NCBI GenBank assembly: GCA_036346395.1
Contig: CM070611.1
Location: 21,834,473-21,898,472, forward strand
Reading direction: 5' to 3'
From: Hsuehochloa calcarea
Lineage: Eukaryota > Streptophyta > Magnoliopsida > Poales > Poaceae
DNA length: 64,000 nucleotides
The notes beneath the pieces were generated by a model. The model worked only from the letters and a program-made list of their open reading frames with translations, searched no databases and was not told where the DNA came from. The position numbers were made by a program, and so were the translations under genes. Numbering within the stretch: the stretch's first letter is position 1; the number at the start of each line of letters is the position of its first letter. Shown piece by piece: positions 55,480-64,000 of the stretch.

Positions 55480-56486
55480 CGATGCGGGGTGCCCGATCTT
55501 CTCGACGTAGAACCTCTAGATAACTTGTGTATCTGACGAACCACCGGTGATCCCCGCGCCAATGCGGACTTGCAACTCTATGGAAATTCGCCCAAACACA
55601 CACTTGATTGGATCCTCGTGACCACAAGCGAAGATCGTCGAACCCTCAATTCCCGGAAAAGCAAGAACGACCCCTTGTTCTCAATGCCCAATTCCCTCTG
55701 TTTTGGCTATAAGCACAACAGAGAATCAAGCAAAAGCTTTGAAAATATATTAAGCGTGGTGCGAGGTTACAATGGGGTCTACCCTCTATATATAGTGCTC
55801 CTACTCCTCCTCATGGCTGGCCAAGAGGCCCTACTCCTATTCTAATTCGGATTTGGAGTCCTACTCCAATTCGACACATTCAAAACAGAAAAGGAAACTC
55901 TGATTTTACAACCGTCACATTGATTCGATCATATCTTTTGATCCAGAAGGAATTTCGGAGTGAGGGAGGATCCGTTGGATCGGGCTTGAAGTTAGATTTC
56001 CAACAAGCCCAAGAACACTCGAATCGGACTCCGTTTGTAAAAGTTATGGCCGTTTTAATCCGGACTGTCCTGCTGATTCCGAATCCGAATTTGAGGCTGA
56101 TTCCGAATCCGAATTGAATTATGAGTTGATTCCGAATTTGAATTTGGTTGGGCTTGTGGAAGTTTCGAATTTGACTTGGATTCTTGGACTTCTCTTCCCT
56201 TGCTTGTCTCCCACGAGCTTCTCCTCCATTGTGATGACCTTTCTTCAAGAACAACCTCATATCCTTCATCTCCGTTCATTATTGAATCTTCCAACTGAGC
56301 ACAAGCAAAACACTAGTTTTAGGTAGTATGAAATTCTCAACTAATTTAAAAGTAAATTCGGTGAGCAGATTCACTGTTGGATAAGCTTCTCTTGTTTTCA
56401 ACTCTCTTAGTAAGCTCATGTTGTTACGAGGTATTTAATGAATTGAAAACATTATATGAAACAACGTAGCTAAGGATGTCGCATCA
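55480..56486 (-). repeat. 3' LTR of the gag-only element
   Basis: Nearly identical to 59330-60339. The TATA box complement CTATATATAG is at 55785-55794, and repeated GATTCCGAATCCGAATTG-like words lie around 56078-56140. Confidence 0.92.
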
Positions 56487-57074
56487 TCCTCCTTTCTTCA
56501 AAAAAGCCGTCCTCGGCTTTTGATAACTGAAAATGTGCTGAGCAGAAGAAAACAACGTATATGCATGGTATATGTAGGAATCAATTATTGTATTCTTCTT
56601 GTTGTTACGCACATTCGATAGCTCAAAATCATATTTCAAATTGCCCAACCGACTAATATGATAAAATTTAACCTTCACAACATCTAAATCAACTAAAGTC
56701 GGTGAAAACCAATTGATACCATTCCATGATTTAAGCTGCGTTACTCGATTAGTTATACATTTAAGAGATAAACAAGTAGGCATCATGTTGCATTCTAAAC
56801 AATAGACACTTGTTTTTAAACCCATCTTAAAGATATCATGGCATTGCTCAATAAATGGTTTGCATAAAACATGTGATTGTAAATCAACAAGATTATCATA
56901 GGTAATGTATATTTGATAAACTTGAAACATGTTGTCTACACCAACATCACCAATCAAATTGAATTTATATGTGTGTATGTAGCTATTTACTAGTGATCTT
57001 AAGTGTGAAATTTCAAGAACCTTCTTAATCACACTAGATACATGTTTAGGACTATCGAATATGATATAACACAA
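56484..57074 (-). CDS. Unrecognised 196-codon ORF at the 3' end of the gag-only element
   Basis: The frame runs uninterrupted from 57074 to a stop at 56484, just inside the 3' LTR, so the end of the protein (RTAFLKKGG) is encoded by the polypurine tract. The protein is rich in Tyr, Asn, Ile and Val, with several Cys (SVYCLECNMMPTCLSLKC) and no membrane segment that I can see. It occupies the place where pol would be. I do not recognise a family; it could be the decayed end of a former pol or an element-specific protein. Uninterrupted length in a decayed neighbourhood is its main support. Confidence 0.55.
   Translation of the reverse strand: MCYIIFDSPKHVSSVIKKVLEISHLRSLVNSYIHTYKFNLIGDVGVDNMFQVYQIYITYDNLVDLQSHVLCKPFIEQCHDIFKMGLKTSVYCLECNMMPTCLSLKCITNRVTQLKSWNGINWFSPTLVDLDVVKVKFYHISRLGNLKYDFELSNVRNNKKNTIIDSYIYHAYTLFSSAQHIFSYQKPRTAFLKKGG
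56487..56503 (-). other. Polypurine tract of the gag-only element
   Basis: TCCTCCTTTCTTC on the plus strand is GAAGAAAGGAGGA on the element strand, directly against the 3' LTR. Confidence 0.8.
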
Positions 57075-57717
57075 AGAATTATTAATGTGTATTCTACTAA
57101 GAACTTCTTTTGAGTAATCAATTTCACATTATGCAAATTAAGCATATCAAATTTAGAGCGTGGAATCATCAAATGAATAATGGAGTTCTCGGTTTACGCA
57201 CCTTGTTTTCATAAACGACCAATTGGTACAAATAGTGTTACCTTGATCTTGGTATTCCCTCTCCATCTATGGTTAGCTCTTTATCTTTCTCTTCCAATGG
57301 TGAGGGCTCTTGAATCTCCAACTCCTTATTTGCTTGGTCCACCTGCAGAATGTGGGATACAACACTAGAAATTGAGGGTAAGTTGTTAGGTTCAAAAATA
57401 ATCTTACTTGTCCTATCATCTATCTCTCTCTTTTCTTTTGGTGTATCTCTCACACTCTCAATTGGGATGCTCTCAATCTCGCGTATGGTGGAATCACACA
57501 GCTCACTCTTTTTATCACTCTCACTCAATTTGGCTATGTGGCTCTCATTCTCACATGGGTTTTGATACATCTCATCCTTGTAAGACCGTAGGCCAGCAAG
57601 GGCACAACTACCACCAACCACGACCTCCTCACGTGTTGCGGGTTGTGACGGGGCAGCACTACTCATCACCTCGGTCGAAGAAAAATTCCGATGCTCGATC
57701 TTCTTCTCAAGTGACAC
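57075..57717 (-). pseudogene. Acidic linker frame downstream of gag in the gag-only element
   Basis: The 159-codon frame 57717-57238 is charged and low-complexity (SLEKKIEHRNFSSTEVM, TPKEKREIDDRT, LEIQEPSPLEEKDKEL). It overlaps the end of the gag frame by about 50 bases in another phase, so it may be the gag C-terminus after a frameshift or a -1 shifted product. No zinc knuckle was seen. Confidence 0.5.
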
Positions 57718-58327
57718 ACCAGTGGATGAATTAGAACTAAAGAGCCAAGCAGATTTAATTGATGTGCTTGAATGTGTTTAAGTCTCTTTTCTGCCTTCAT
57801 AGCAAATTTCACAAGATCTTGCAGACTACGAAAATATTCATCTTGAAGTGCAGCAACGATCTGATAATTCAAGCCTGCTTTGAAGTATGTCTTTTCTTGA
57901 TATGGACTAGTGATATTGGCACGGCGCATTGCATGATTCAACTCAATATAGTAATCTTTGACAACTTTGCATCCTTGTTTAATGCTCTCCACGTGTCGTA
58001 GTAGTTCCCGCTCATAATAGGATGGAACAAATTCTCTTCTCATGACGCTTTTTAAACAGTACCAAGATGTAATGAATCGTTTTCCACCTAGTTGTTGCCA
58101 CCAACTAGAGGCATAGTCCGTAAAAAACAAAGTGGCCACTCTCACTTCCTTGGCTTCTGATTGAACTTATGGGATTCAAGCTCGAACTCCATGTCTTGTA
58201 CCCACTCAAGATACTCCTCTGGATCATTACTACCATAGAAGGGAAGATACGTATACTCAACATCTGCCATTGTTAGCAGCAAAGCAAAGAATATGTATGT
58301 AGGTGTATGTGTATATGTAGAGGTCAC
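57666..58327 (-). pseudogene. gag of the non-autonomous element
   Basis: Start is at MADVEYTYLPFYGSNDPEEY (about 58270), then LEWVQDMEFELESHKF, a frame change at about 58145, and the second frame VATLFFTDYASSWWQQLGGK, VMRREFVPSYYERELLRHVE and LNHAMRRANI. This is the standard Retrotrans_gag arrangement (the YASSWW and F.P..Y motifs). A single small frameshift separates the two halves. Confidence 0.82.
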
Positions 58328-59308
58328 TCAACTCACAATCCTAACAAGGTGAAGTTTCTTTACCGTTCCGAAAGGAATTAAGATCAACAATACTTACACT
58401 TCAGGGCAGCAGGAACCAAAAGGTGATGTGTGAGCGAATTTCAAGAGCAAGTCAAAGCACGACAACGGGTGTTTTGTGGAGCTTGGTATGGATACCTACT
58501 TAATTTGAAAATTCTAGGTATTGTAAGGCTAAGTAAATATCAAACTAGAATTCAATGCCTAGTTGCCGATCACAAAGATATAAGTGAAAATCAAAACAAC
58601 TCACGCGCAAAGATATTAGAACTTAGTGCAATCAAGGAATGAGCTATGTAAGATATAAGTGAAGAACAAAATAGCTCGTATTGCACAAGTTATAGAAAGA
58701 CACTAGCTAGTTGCAAATAATGAAACTAGGGCACAAGATTGCACAAAATATTGATATTCTAACAATTGAACCAAGAATGAGTGGGGATTTTCGCTCAAGT
58801 TTATGGTTCGGCTATGCGCTTCCTTTTTCCTTTTGTCTTTTCTTTTTTCTCTTCTTTCTTTTTTTTTCTTCTCTTTTTCCTTCCTTTTCTTGAACTATTG
58901 CCAAAATTCTTGTTCTACCAAAAATGAGCAAAAGTTCTTTCCCACCTTTTGATCTTTGAACAATTGCAAGAACACAAGTATTAATATGCAGCCCTAAGCA
59001 ACGATTTAGCTAGTCTTCAATAGGTTCAAAGTATTCGCAAAGGATTGAAAGGTTCACAAAGGATAAATTGGTTACTCACTTTTTTTGGTGTTTTTTTTTT
59101 ATAAACACGACAAAAAAAATCAAACTAGGCTCAAATAAAACCAACACAAAAGAATTCAAGATCAGCAAACTAAACTTGATTCTAATGGACAAAAACTTAA
59201 CAAAACTCACTAGAATAACAAATTAAATACTACTATTTGAAAGACTTTTTTTTGTATGGCTTTTTAGTGTATAGGGAAAAATTAGATAGCTGGATAAAGA
59301 TCCTACCG
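58328..59308 (-). other. 5' leader of the gag-only element with a polypyrimidine run
   Basis: This is the non-coding leader between primer site and gag. The plus strand shows a pyrimidine run (about 58820-58890; polypurine on the element strand) and a T-rich run at about 59078-59101. No open frame of interest was seen. Confidence 0.6.
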
Positions 59309-59310
59309 AG

Positions 59311-59329
59311 TCAGCTGAGCTCGATACCA
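59311..59329 (-). other. Primer binding site of the gag-only element
   Basis: GAGCTCGATACCA on the plus strand is TGGTATCGAGCTC on the element strand, an initiator-Met type site with ATCAGAG reduced to ATCGAG, next to the 5' LTR. Confidence 0.75.
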
Positions 59330-60339
59330 CGATGCGGGTGCCCGATCTTCTCGACGTAGAACCTCTAGATAACTTGTGTATCTGACGAACCACCGGTGAT
59401 CCCCGCGCCAATGCACGGACTTGCAACTCTATGGAAATTCGCCCAAACACACACTTGATTGGATCCTCGTGACCACAAGCGAAGATCGTCGAACCCTCAA
59501 TTCCAGCGGAAAAGCAAGAACGACCCCTTGTTCTCAATGCCCAATTCCCTCTGCTTTGGCTATAAGCACAAGGAGAATCAAGCAAAAGCTTTGAAAATAT
59601 ATTAAGCGTGGTGCGAGGTTACAATGGGGTCTACCCTCTATATATAGTGCTCCTACTCCTCCTCATGGCTGGCCAAGAGGCCCTACTCCTATTCTAATTC
59701 GGATTTGGAGTCCTACTCCAATTCCGACACATTCAAAACAGAAAAGGAAACTCTGATTTTACAACCGTCACATTGATTCGATCATATCTTTTGATCCAGA
59801 AGGAATTTCGGAGTGAGAGAGGATCCGTTGGATCGGGCTTGAAGTTAGCTTTCCAACAAGCCCAAGAACACTCGAATCGGACTCCGTTTGTAAAAGTTAT
59901 GGCCGTTTTAATCCGGACTGTCCTGCTGATTCGAATCCGAATTTGAGGCTGATTCGAATCCGAATTGAATTATGAGTTGATTCCGAATTTGAATTTGGTT
60001 GGGCTTGTGGAAGTTTCGAATTTGACTTGGATTCTTGGACTTCTCTTCCCTTGCTTGTCTCCCACGAGCTTCTCCTCCATTGTGATGACCTTTCTTCAAG
60101 AACAACCTCATATCCTTCATCTCCGTTCATTATTGAATCTTCCAATCTGAGCACAAGCAAAACACTAGTTTTAGGTAGTACGAAATTCTCAACTAATTTA
60201 AAAGTAAATTCGGTGAGCAGATTCACTGTTGGATAAGCTTCTCTTGTTTTCAACTCTCTTAGTAAGCTCATGTTGTTCTGAGGTATTTAATGAATTGAAA
60301 ACATTATATGAAACAACGTAGCTAAGGATGTCCGCATCA
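59330..60339 (-). repeat. 5' LTR of the gag-only element
   Basis: Pairs with 55480-56486. The TATA box complement CTATATATAG at 59637-59646 would drive leftward transcription. Confidence 0.92.
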
Positions 60340-61650
60340 TCCCCATCACCACCCCAACCTGGAAGTCTCTGACGGATGTACAGAGAGACCAGTTGTGGAC
60401 TGAACTTTCTGCCTCGTTCACTTTCCACGGCGAGACGGACACGTGTGCGATGGCGCGCGACCGCTGGCCATGTCCCACGCGTGGAGGACCTTCAAGAGCC
60501 ACGCTTGTCACGCGATACATGAACACGGGTCGAGCGCCATTCACAGCGTATCAATTTTATCACGGGATACATGGGGCGCGCCGTGCGGATGAAGGCGACG
60601 GCGAATTTGGGAGCAAAGTGCAGCGCATGAGCTATCCAGCACAAAACACTCACCCCCACAGACTCGGCACCATTTGGTAGCGGCGGAGGGCGAGGCTCGC
60701 TACACCTGACCGTTCTTGAGATCTCGAGACGGCGGCGCTCGATCTCAGTTAGAGCGAGGGCATCGCCACGTCTTGGGCAACATCTCTCGACAAACCCGGC
60801 GTGACGAGCGGTGTCTCAACGTCGGTAAATTTCTCGAACCACTTAATTGTTAATAAGTCCATAACTTCATGGTGTCTACAATAACATGATGTTCTCTTGC
60901 GAGAAGCATTGACTTCGCATGTTCCCAAGGTTCCTTCAAGTAGGCGGGGAGAAGGATGTCGCATCTCGACCTGCGAAACAAGGAGCACCTGGTCGCACGC
61001 GAGGCGTTGGGGTTTACGTACCTTGGAGGGATGGATTCCCACACAATTCCGACACGTATAGGAGTAGGAAGAGATCCAAGGACCAGCACGACACTCGGTT
61101 GGAACATGTGATTATTGCATAATTTCAAGAACAAATAACAAACTTGCAGAACCAAGAAAATAAACTCATGCAGGCGCAAGCCGCCCCTGTTAATTTGCGA
61201 GCAAGTCCTGCTCGACATCGGAGTAGCGGCGCGTCCACACATAATTCTGGACATGACGACGTGCAATTACCGATCGACGGCATCGAGGTAATGTACATCT
61301 CTGGAATGCTCCAAAGATAGACCTATAGGACGCCTTAGCTAATTGTGTACGCTTTTGTAGGAGCCGACGCCCTGCAAGCTCCAAGTGAGGTTAGTAGGGT
61401 CGATTCCTATTGAGGCTGGGCGAGGTATGGTGTATCCATACCAGGAAGGGGCAATGCAGCACGGTGCCTAGCTGGCGCAGGGTTACGCCAGGGTGCAGGT
61501 GGACATGGTCCATGACAATTTCATGGCCATCCCGCTGGAGATTCCCCCGAACGAAGAAATCAGAACACTAGGGGATGCCACGCACACTTTTATCCAGTGG
61601 CCCAAGAAGGACATTGTGGATATCGTGAGGATATGTGCACGATCTCAGGA
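60340..61650 (+). pseudogene. CACTA second-gene (TNP1/TNPA-type) remainder
   Basis: After the LTR element, coding resumes with SLTDVQRDQLWTELSASFTF (about 60370-60425). Then come HAWRTFKSHA-like coding in another frame, FGSKVQRMSYPAQNTHPHRL (to about 60670), GRTRGVGVYVPWRDGFPHNS (about 60983-61045), and a Gln/Asn-rich helix (EQITNLQNQENKLM). Near its end it has HDNFMAIPLEIPPNEEIRTL and DATHTFIQWPKKDIV (about 61515-61625). This order (W..L...FKS; HPHRLG; GR.RGVG; F..WPK..I) is that of CACTA second-gene proteins in grasses, thought to bind subterminal repeats. Frames change several times and a stop interrupts it at 61120. Confidence 0.75.
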
Positions 61651-62498
61651 TGATGAGTCAATTGGCAATGGCTTTGTTTGTTTGCAAAATCTCGCGTTTT
61701 CGGGTTTGCTCCAAAATTTGTCGGACCACAGCGGTCGGCCGGTTGTGTCGGTGGTCGATCGCGCCGTGAGAGGTCCGACCGCCATGGTGGCGGTCCGACC
61801 GATTGTTGAAAATGGGTTTTGAGGTGAGCCAAAATAGGTTGTGTAGGCAAGTAGGGAGTCTCACGGATGTGGTCACATCATTTTGGAGCTCCCAGTCAAA
61901 AGTTCTATTGATTGAAATTTCGGAAGGTTTCGGATTTTCCATTTGAAAATTTGGCTAAGTCTTTTGAGGCGGTCCAACCGCCGTTGTGGGATCGGTCGGA
62001 CCGGCTGAAATCGGTCGGACCGGCCTTGTGAAGCGATCGGACCGCCCGATGACTGGAGGTTAGCAAAGTTGGCATTGAGTTGATTTGAATGTGTTTTATG
62101 TATGGAGTTCAATGCTTTATTGTTGCATATTGCATTGTGGAACTAACGTGGGTCAAGTTGTGAAGAACTTGTTCCCGAAAACGATTTGTTTGTCTATTGC
62201 TGTGCAGGTGGCTTGCAGGTCTGCGACGTCAACAGTGAGGTGGATCGGGACTACGCTTGGAGAGCCGAGGTCGAGCGATCATGGATCTTTGGGTGAGGTC
62301 GTGTGACTCAAGCATGGTGCGAGAATGGGCAAGATGGATCGAACGGGTAGTTCGATCAATTTGGTTGGATCAGCGATGCGGAAGTCGGTGCGAGTCTCTG
62401 GGAGGTTCCGATGGGATTCAGACAAAAGAGGCTTGGCGACGTGATGAGAACCGCTGATCAACCTACACGTGGTGAAGCAGGCGATTGCTTCAACAGAT
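61651..62498. other. Unclassified stretch with CGGTCCGACCG-like palindromes
   Basis: From 61715 to 62050 the motif GGTCGGACCG or its complement-like forms occurs at least seven times (for example 61770-61802 and 62000-62045). No protein domain was recognised in 61651-62498. It could be the LTR or 3' non-coding part of another retroelement inserted at the end of the CACTA gene. Confidence 0.45.
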
Positions 62499-64000
62499 TG
62501 TAACATCCCAAATTGGGTTTATGTTTCAAATGTAATAAAAATGAGGATAAATTAAAACTTTTCTTTGCCTCATGTGTTGTTCTGATGTTTGAAACCTCTT
62601 TCCTTTAATTGGTGGAAATTAAAACTCAAAATTTCCCCAATTAAATTCAAGTCATAAATCTCCTCAATGGAAACACTCGTGCCCAACCCCTCAAAATAAT
62701 TTTCATTGGACCTAGGAGAGATGTTTAACACCTCGAATTATTTCATAATTTTCAGAAATTATTTGATAATTTTTGAGGCAAGTCAAACATTAGTCAAACT
62801 CCTAAAATAGCCTTCTGGAATTTTTAGAGAAAATGCAGTGCATAAAAGTCTCTGAAAATTTTATATAAGGTTCTTCCCATGTTAGCAATCTCGATTAAAA
62901 TTTCATAAATTTTGGAGTTTGGTTGCTACCCAATAATTCCTCCAAAGATCGGTTATTCAATTTCAAACCCTAACGGTTTTCCTTTGTTCCTCGGGTTTGG
63001 ATCGGACTCGGGCTCGAGCCACTTGATTTAGTTCGATCAACTAAGCGCATCGGCTCGATCGTTTGGCGCGGCGTTGCAGCGTCGTTGGATCGGCATCGAG
63101 CGGCTCACGATCGCGTGAGCGTTCGGACCGTCCGAGCGCCTCGCGCGCGTGAACCGTAGGATCCAAATCAGCGGCGCGATGGAAGGGATGTTCGGACCGT
63201 CCGAGAGGTGCGGTGATAACCAACGTTGGATCTTGATCGTGAGGTCGACAAGCGATGGAGCGGTCGGGCCACCAAACTCAATAGCCGAGCGTTTGAGCGC
63301 GATAGCCGCACGATTGGAATCCTATGCAATCTAACGGCCGTCCTCTTTTCGTGTTTCTCTCGCGCTCGCGCTCGGCGAAGTCAACGATGAGTGGTTGAAA
63401 ATCGCAGAGCATGGGGCGTCGGGTCATCTCAAGCTTCGCCAGCGTCTTTGAGCATTGAGTGCTAGTGCTACCGAACCCTCTAGTCGTCTTCTACCTCTGT
63501 ACTCGCCCCATCCCTTGGCCGGTTCGAACGACAAGCTTTTGACCGAAAGTTGCATTGCTTCCTCCTTTGTTCTCTCGCCTATATAAGCTTCTTCATTGCT
63601 TCCTTAGCCTCCTTTGAGCACCAGCGAGCTTTAGCATCTGTCTTGGAGGTCCATTTGAGCTTTATCGCCTCAGTTCTTTGTGCGCCGCCATTGCCGCCAT
63701 TCCGAAGTTTCAAGCTTTTCGGTGAAGGCGGTACCATTGGGCTTCATCCCTTTCATTCTTGCTCCCTCTGATTCCTCTCACCTCGGTGATCAGTAACCCT
63801 TAATCAATTTGGGTTTCTCCCGCAGGAATCTTATCAATTTGGTTTTCCCTCTTTCGGTAGAAAAATTGGTTATTGTCTTCTCGACTCGGTAAGTCCATCT
63901 CTGCCCAATTCCTTGCTTCAGTAGGTACTCCATGCTATTGCGATCATCGTAGTAGTTTTAGATTTCGCTATTTTTTTTCTTGAGTCGCCGGCGCATCGTC
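62499..64000 (+). repeat. Start of another LTR, running off the right edge
   Basis: TGTAACATCCCAAATTGGG at 62499 is a typical gypsy LTR start, similar in style to TGTAACAGCCCAAAATTTC of family G. AT-rich U3 (62499-62960) and GC-rich sequence with two TTCGGACCGTCCGAG palindromes (63121 and 63190) lead to a TATA box at 63579. The end of the LTR is outside the window, so pairing cannot be confirmed. Confidence 0.6.
63579..63588 (+). promoter_or_regulatory. TATA box of the right-edge LTR
   Basis: CTATATAAGC with an upstream CT-rich stretch and a downstream leader rich in CTTC and GCC words, reading rightward out of the window. Confidence 0.5.

Larger units (their letters stand above)
55480..60339 (-). 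mobile_element. Non-autonomous gypsy-like LTR element, gag only (minus strand)
   Basis: LTRs of about 1 kb lie at 59330-60339 (5') and 55480-56486 (3'). On the element strand the LTR starts TGATGCGG and ends CCGCATCG. The primer site is next to the 5' LTR and a polypurine tract next to the 3' LTR. The 2.8-kb interior carries gag and two other frames, but no protease, RT or integrase signature. It must be mobilised by another element's Pol. The flanks are GGTCC(C) and TCCCC, a possible but imperfect target duplication. It splits the CACTA second gene. Confidence 0.85.

Noticed and set aside
60749..61266. Two long minus-strand frames
   Set aside because: They are antisense to CACTA second-gene coding with clear family motifs on the plus strand.
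1..64000. A host gene, a bacterial-type system or an endogenous pararetrovirus
   Set aside because: Every coding signal I could recognise belongs to an LTR element, a CACTA element or a LINE; I saw no pararetrovirus-type gene order and no intact host exon series.

Overview
The window is plant nuclear DNA, most probably from a grass (Poaceae). It is a nest of transposable elements with no intact host gene. I found no tRNA, rRNA or CRISPR array and no prokaryotic feature. The grass assignment is an inference from the element mix: chromovirus-type Ty3/gypsy elements with LTRs of 2.3 to 3.1 kb, an Opie/Ji-like (SIRE-clade) Ty1/copia element, CACTA (En/Spm) elements with TNP2-type transposases, a TRIM, and GC-rich leader sequences.

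Left block (1-24000). A CACTA element is represented by the acidic 3' end of a TNP2-type gene (1885-2072) and a second gene of the plant Ptta/En/Spm (Transposase_24) type (from 2183). That second gene is split twice by the same gypsy family. Copy 1 (2291-11970, plus strand, target duplication CGCGG) sits in its first exon, and copy 2 (14126-23971, minus strand, target duplication CCATA) sits near its end. A third LTR of the family runs off the left edge (1-1672). Each full copy has LTRs, an initiator-Met tRNA primer site, gag, protease, reverse transcriptase/RNase H, integrase with a chromodomain-like tail, and a polypurine tract.

Middle block (24000-52800). A tandem TRIM (LTR-internal-LTR-internal-LTR, 24824-25954, target duplication GTTTA) is followed by the left terminus of a second CACTA element (26357, CACTACTACAAAA plus palindromic subterminal repeats) and its TNP2-like gene (27046-29876 and 52413-52778). 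That gene is split by a minus-strand gypsy element (29877-52412, LTRs about 3.1 kb) that carries an extra ORF upstream of gag. This gypsy element is itself split, just upstream of its gag start codon, by a minus-strand copia element (37438-48420, target duplication AGAGT).

Right block (52800-64000). This holds a second CACTA subterminal-repeat cluster with a GC-rich leader, a LINE reverse-transcriptase remnant on the minus strand, and a CACTA second-gene (TNP1/TNPA-type) reading frame. That frame is split by a gag-only, non-autonomous LTR element (55480-60339, minus strand). An unclassified stretch rich in CGGTCCGACCG-like palindromes follows, then the start of another LTR that leaves the window (62499-64000).

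Nearly all reading frames are broken by small indels. The breaks are uneven: AT-rich parts of paired LTRs are almost identical, while their GC-rich parts differ by many short indels. This suggests that consensus errors at methylated cytosine-rich sites contribute alongside real decay. I did not find a novel functional system. The most notable items are the tandem TRIM, the oppositely oriented twin insertions in one gene, the extra ORF of the large gypsy element, the gag-only element with an unrecognised ORF, and the palindrome arrays in LTRs.
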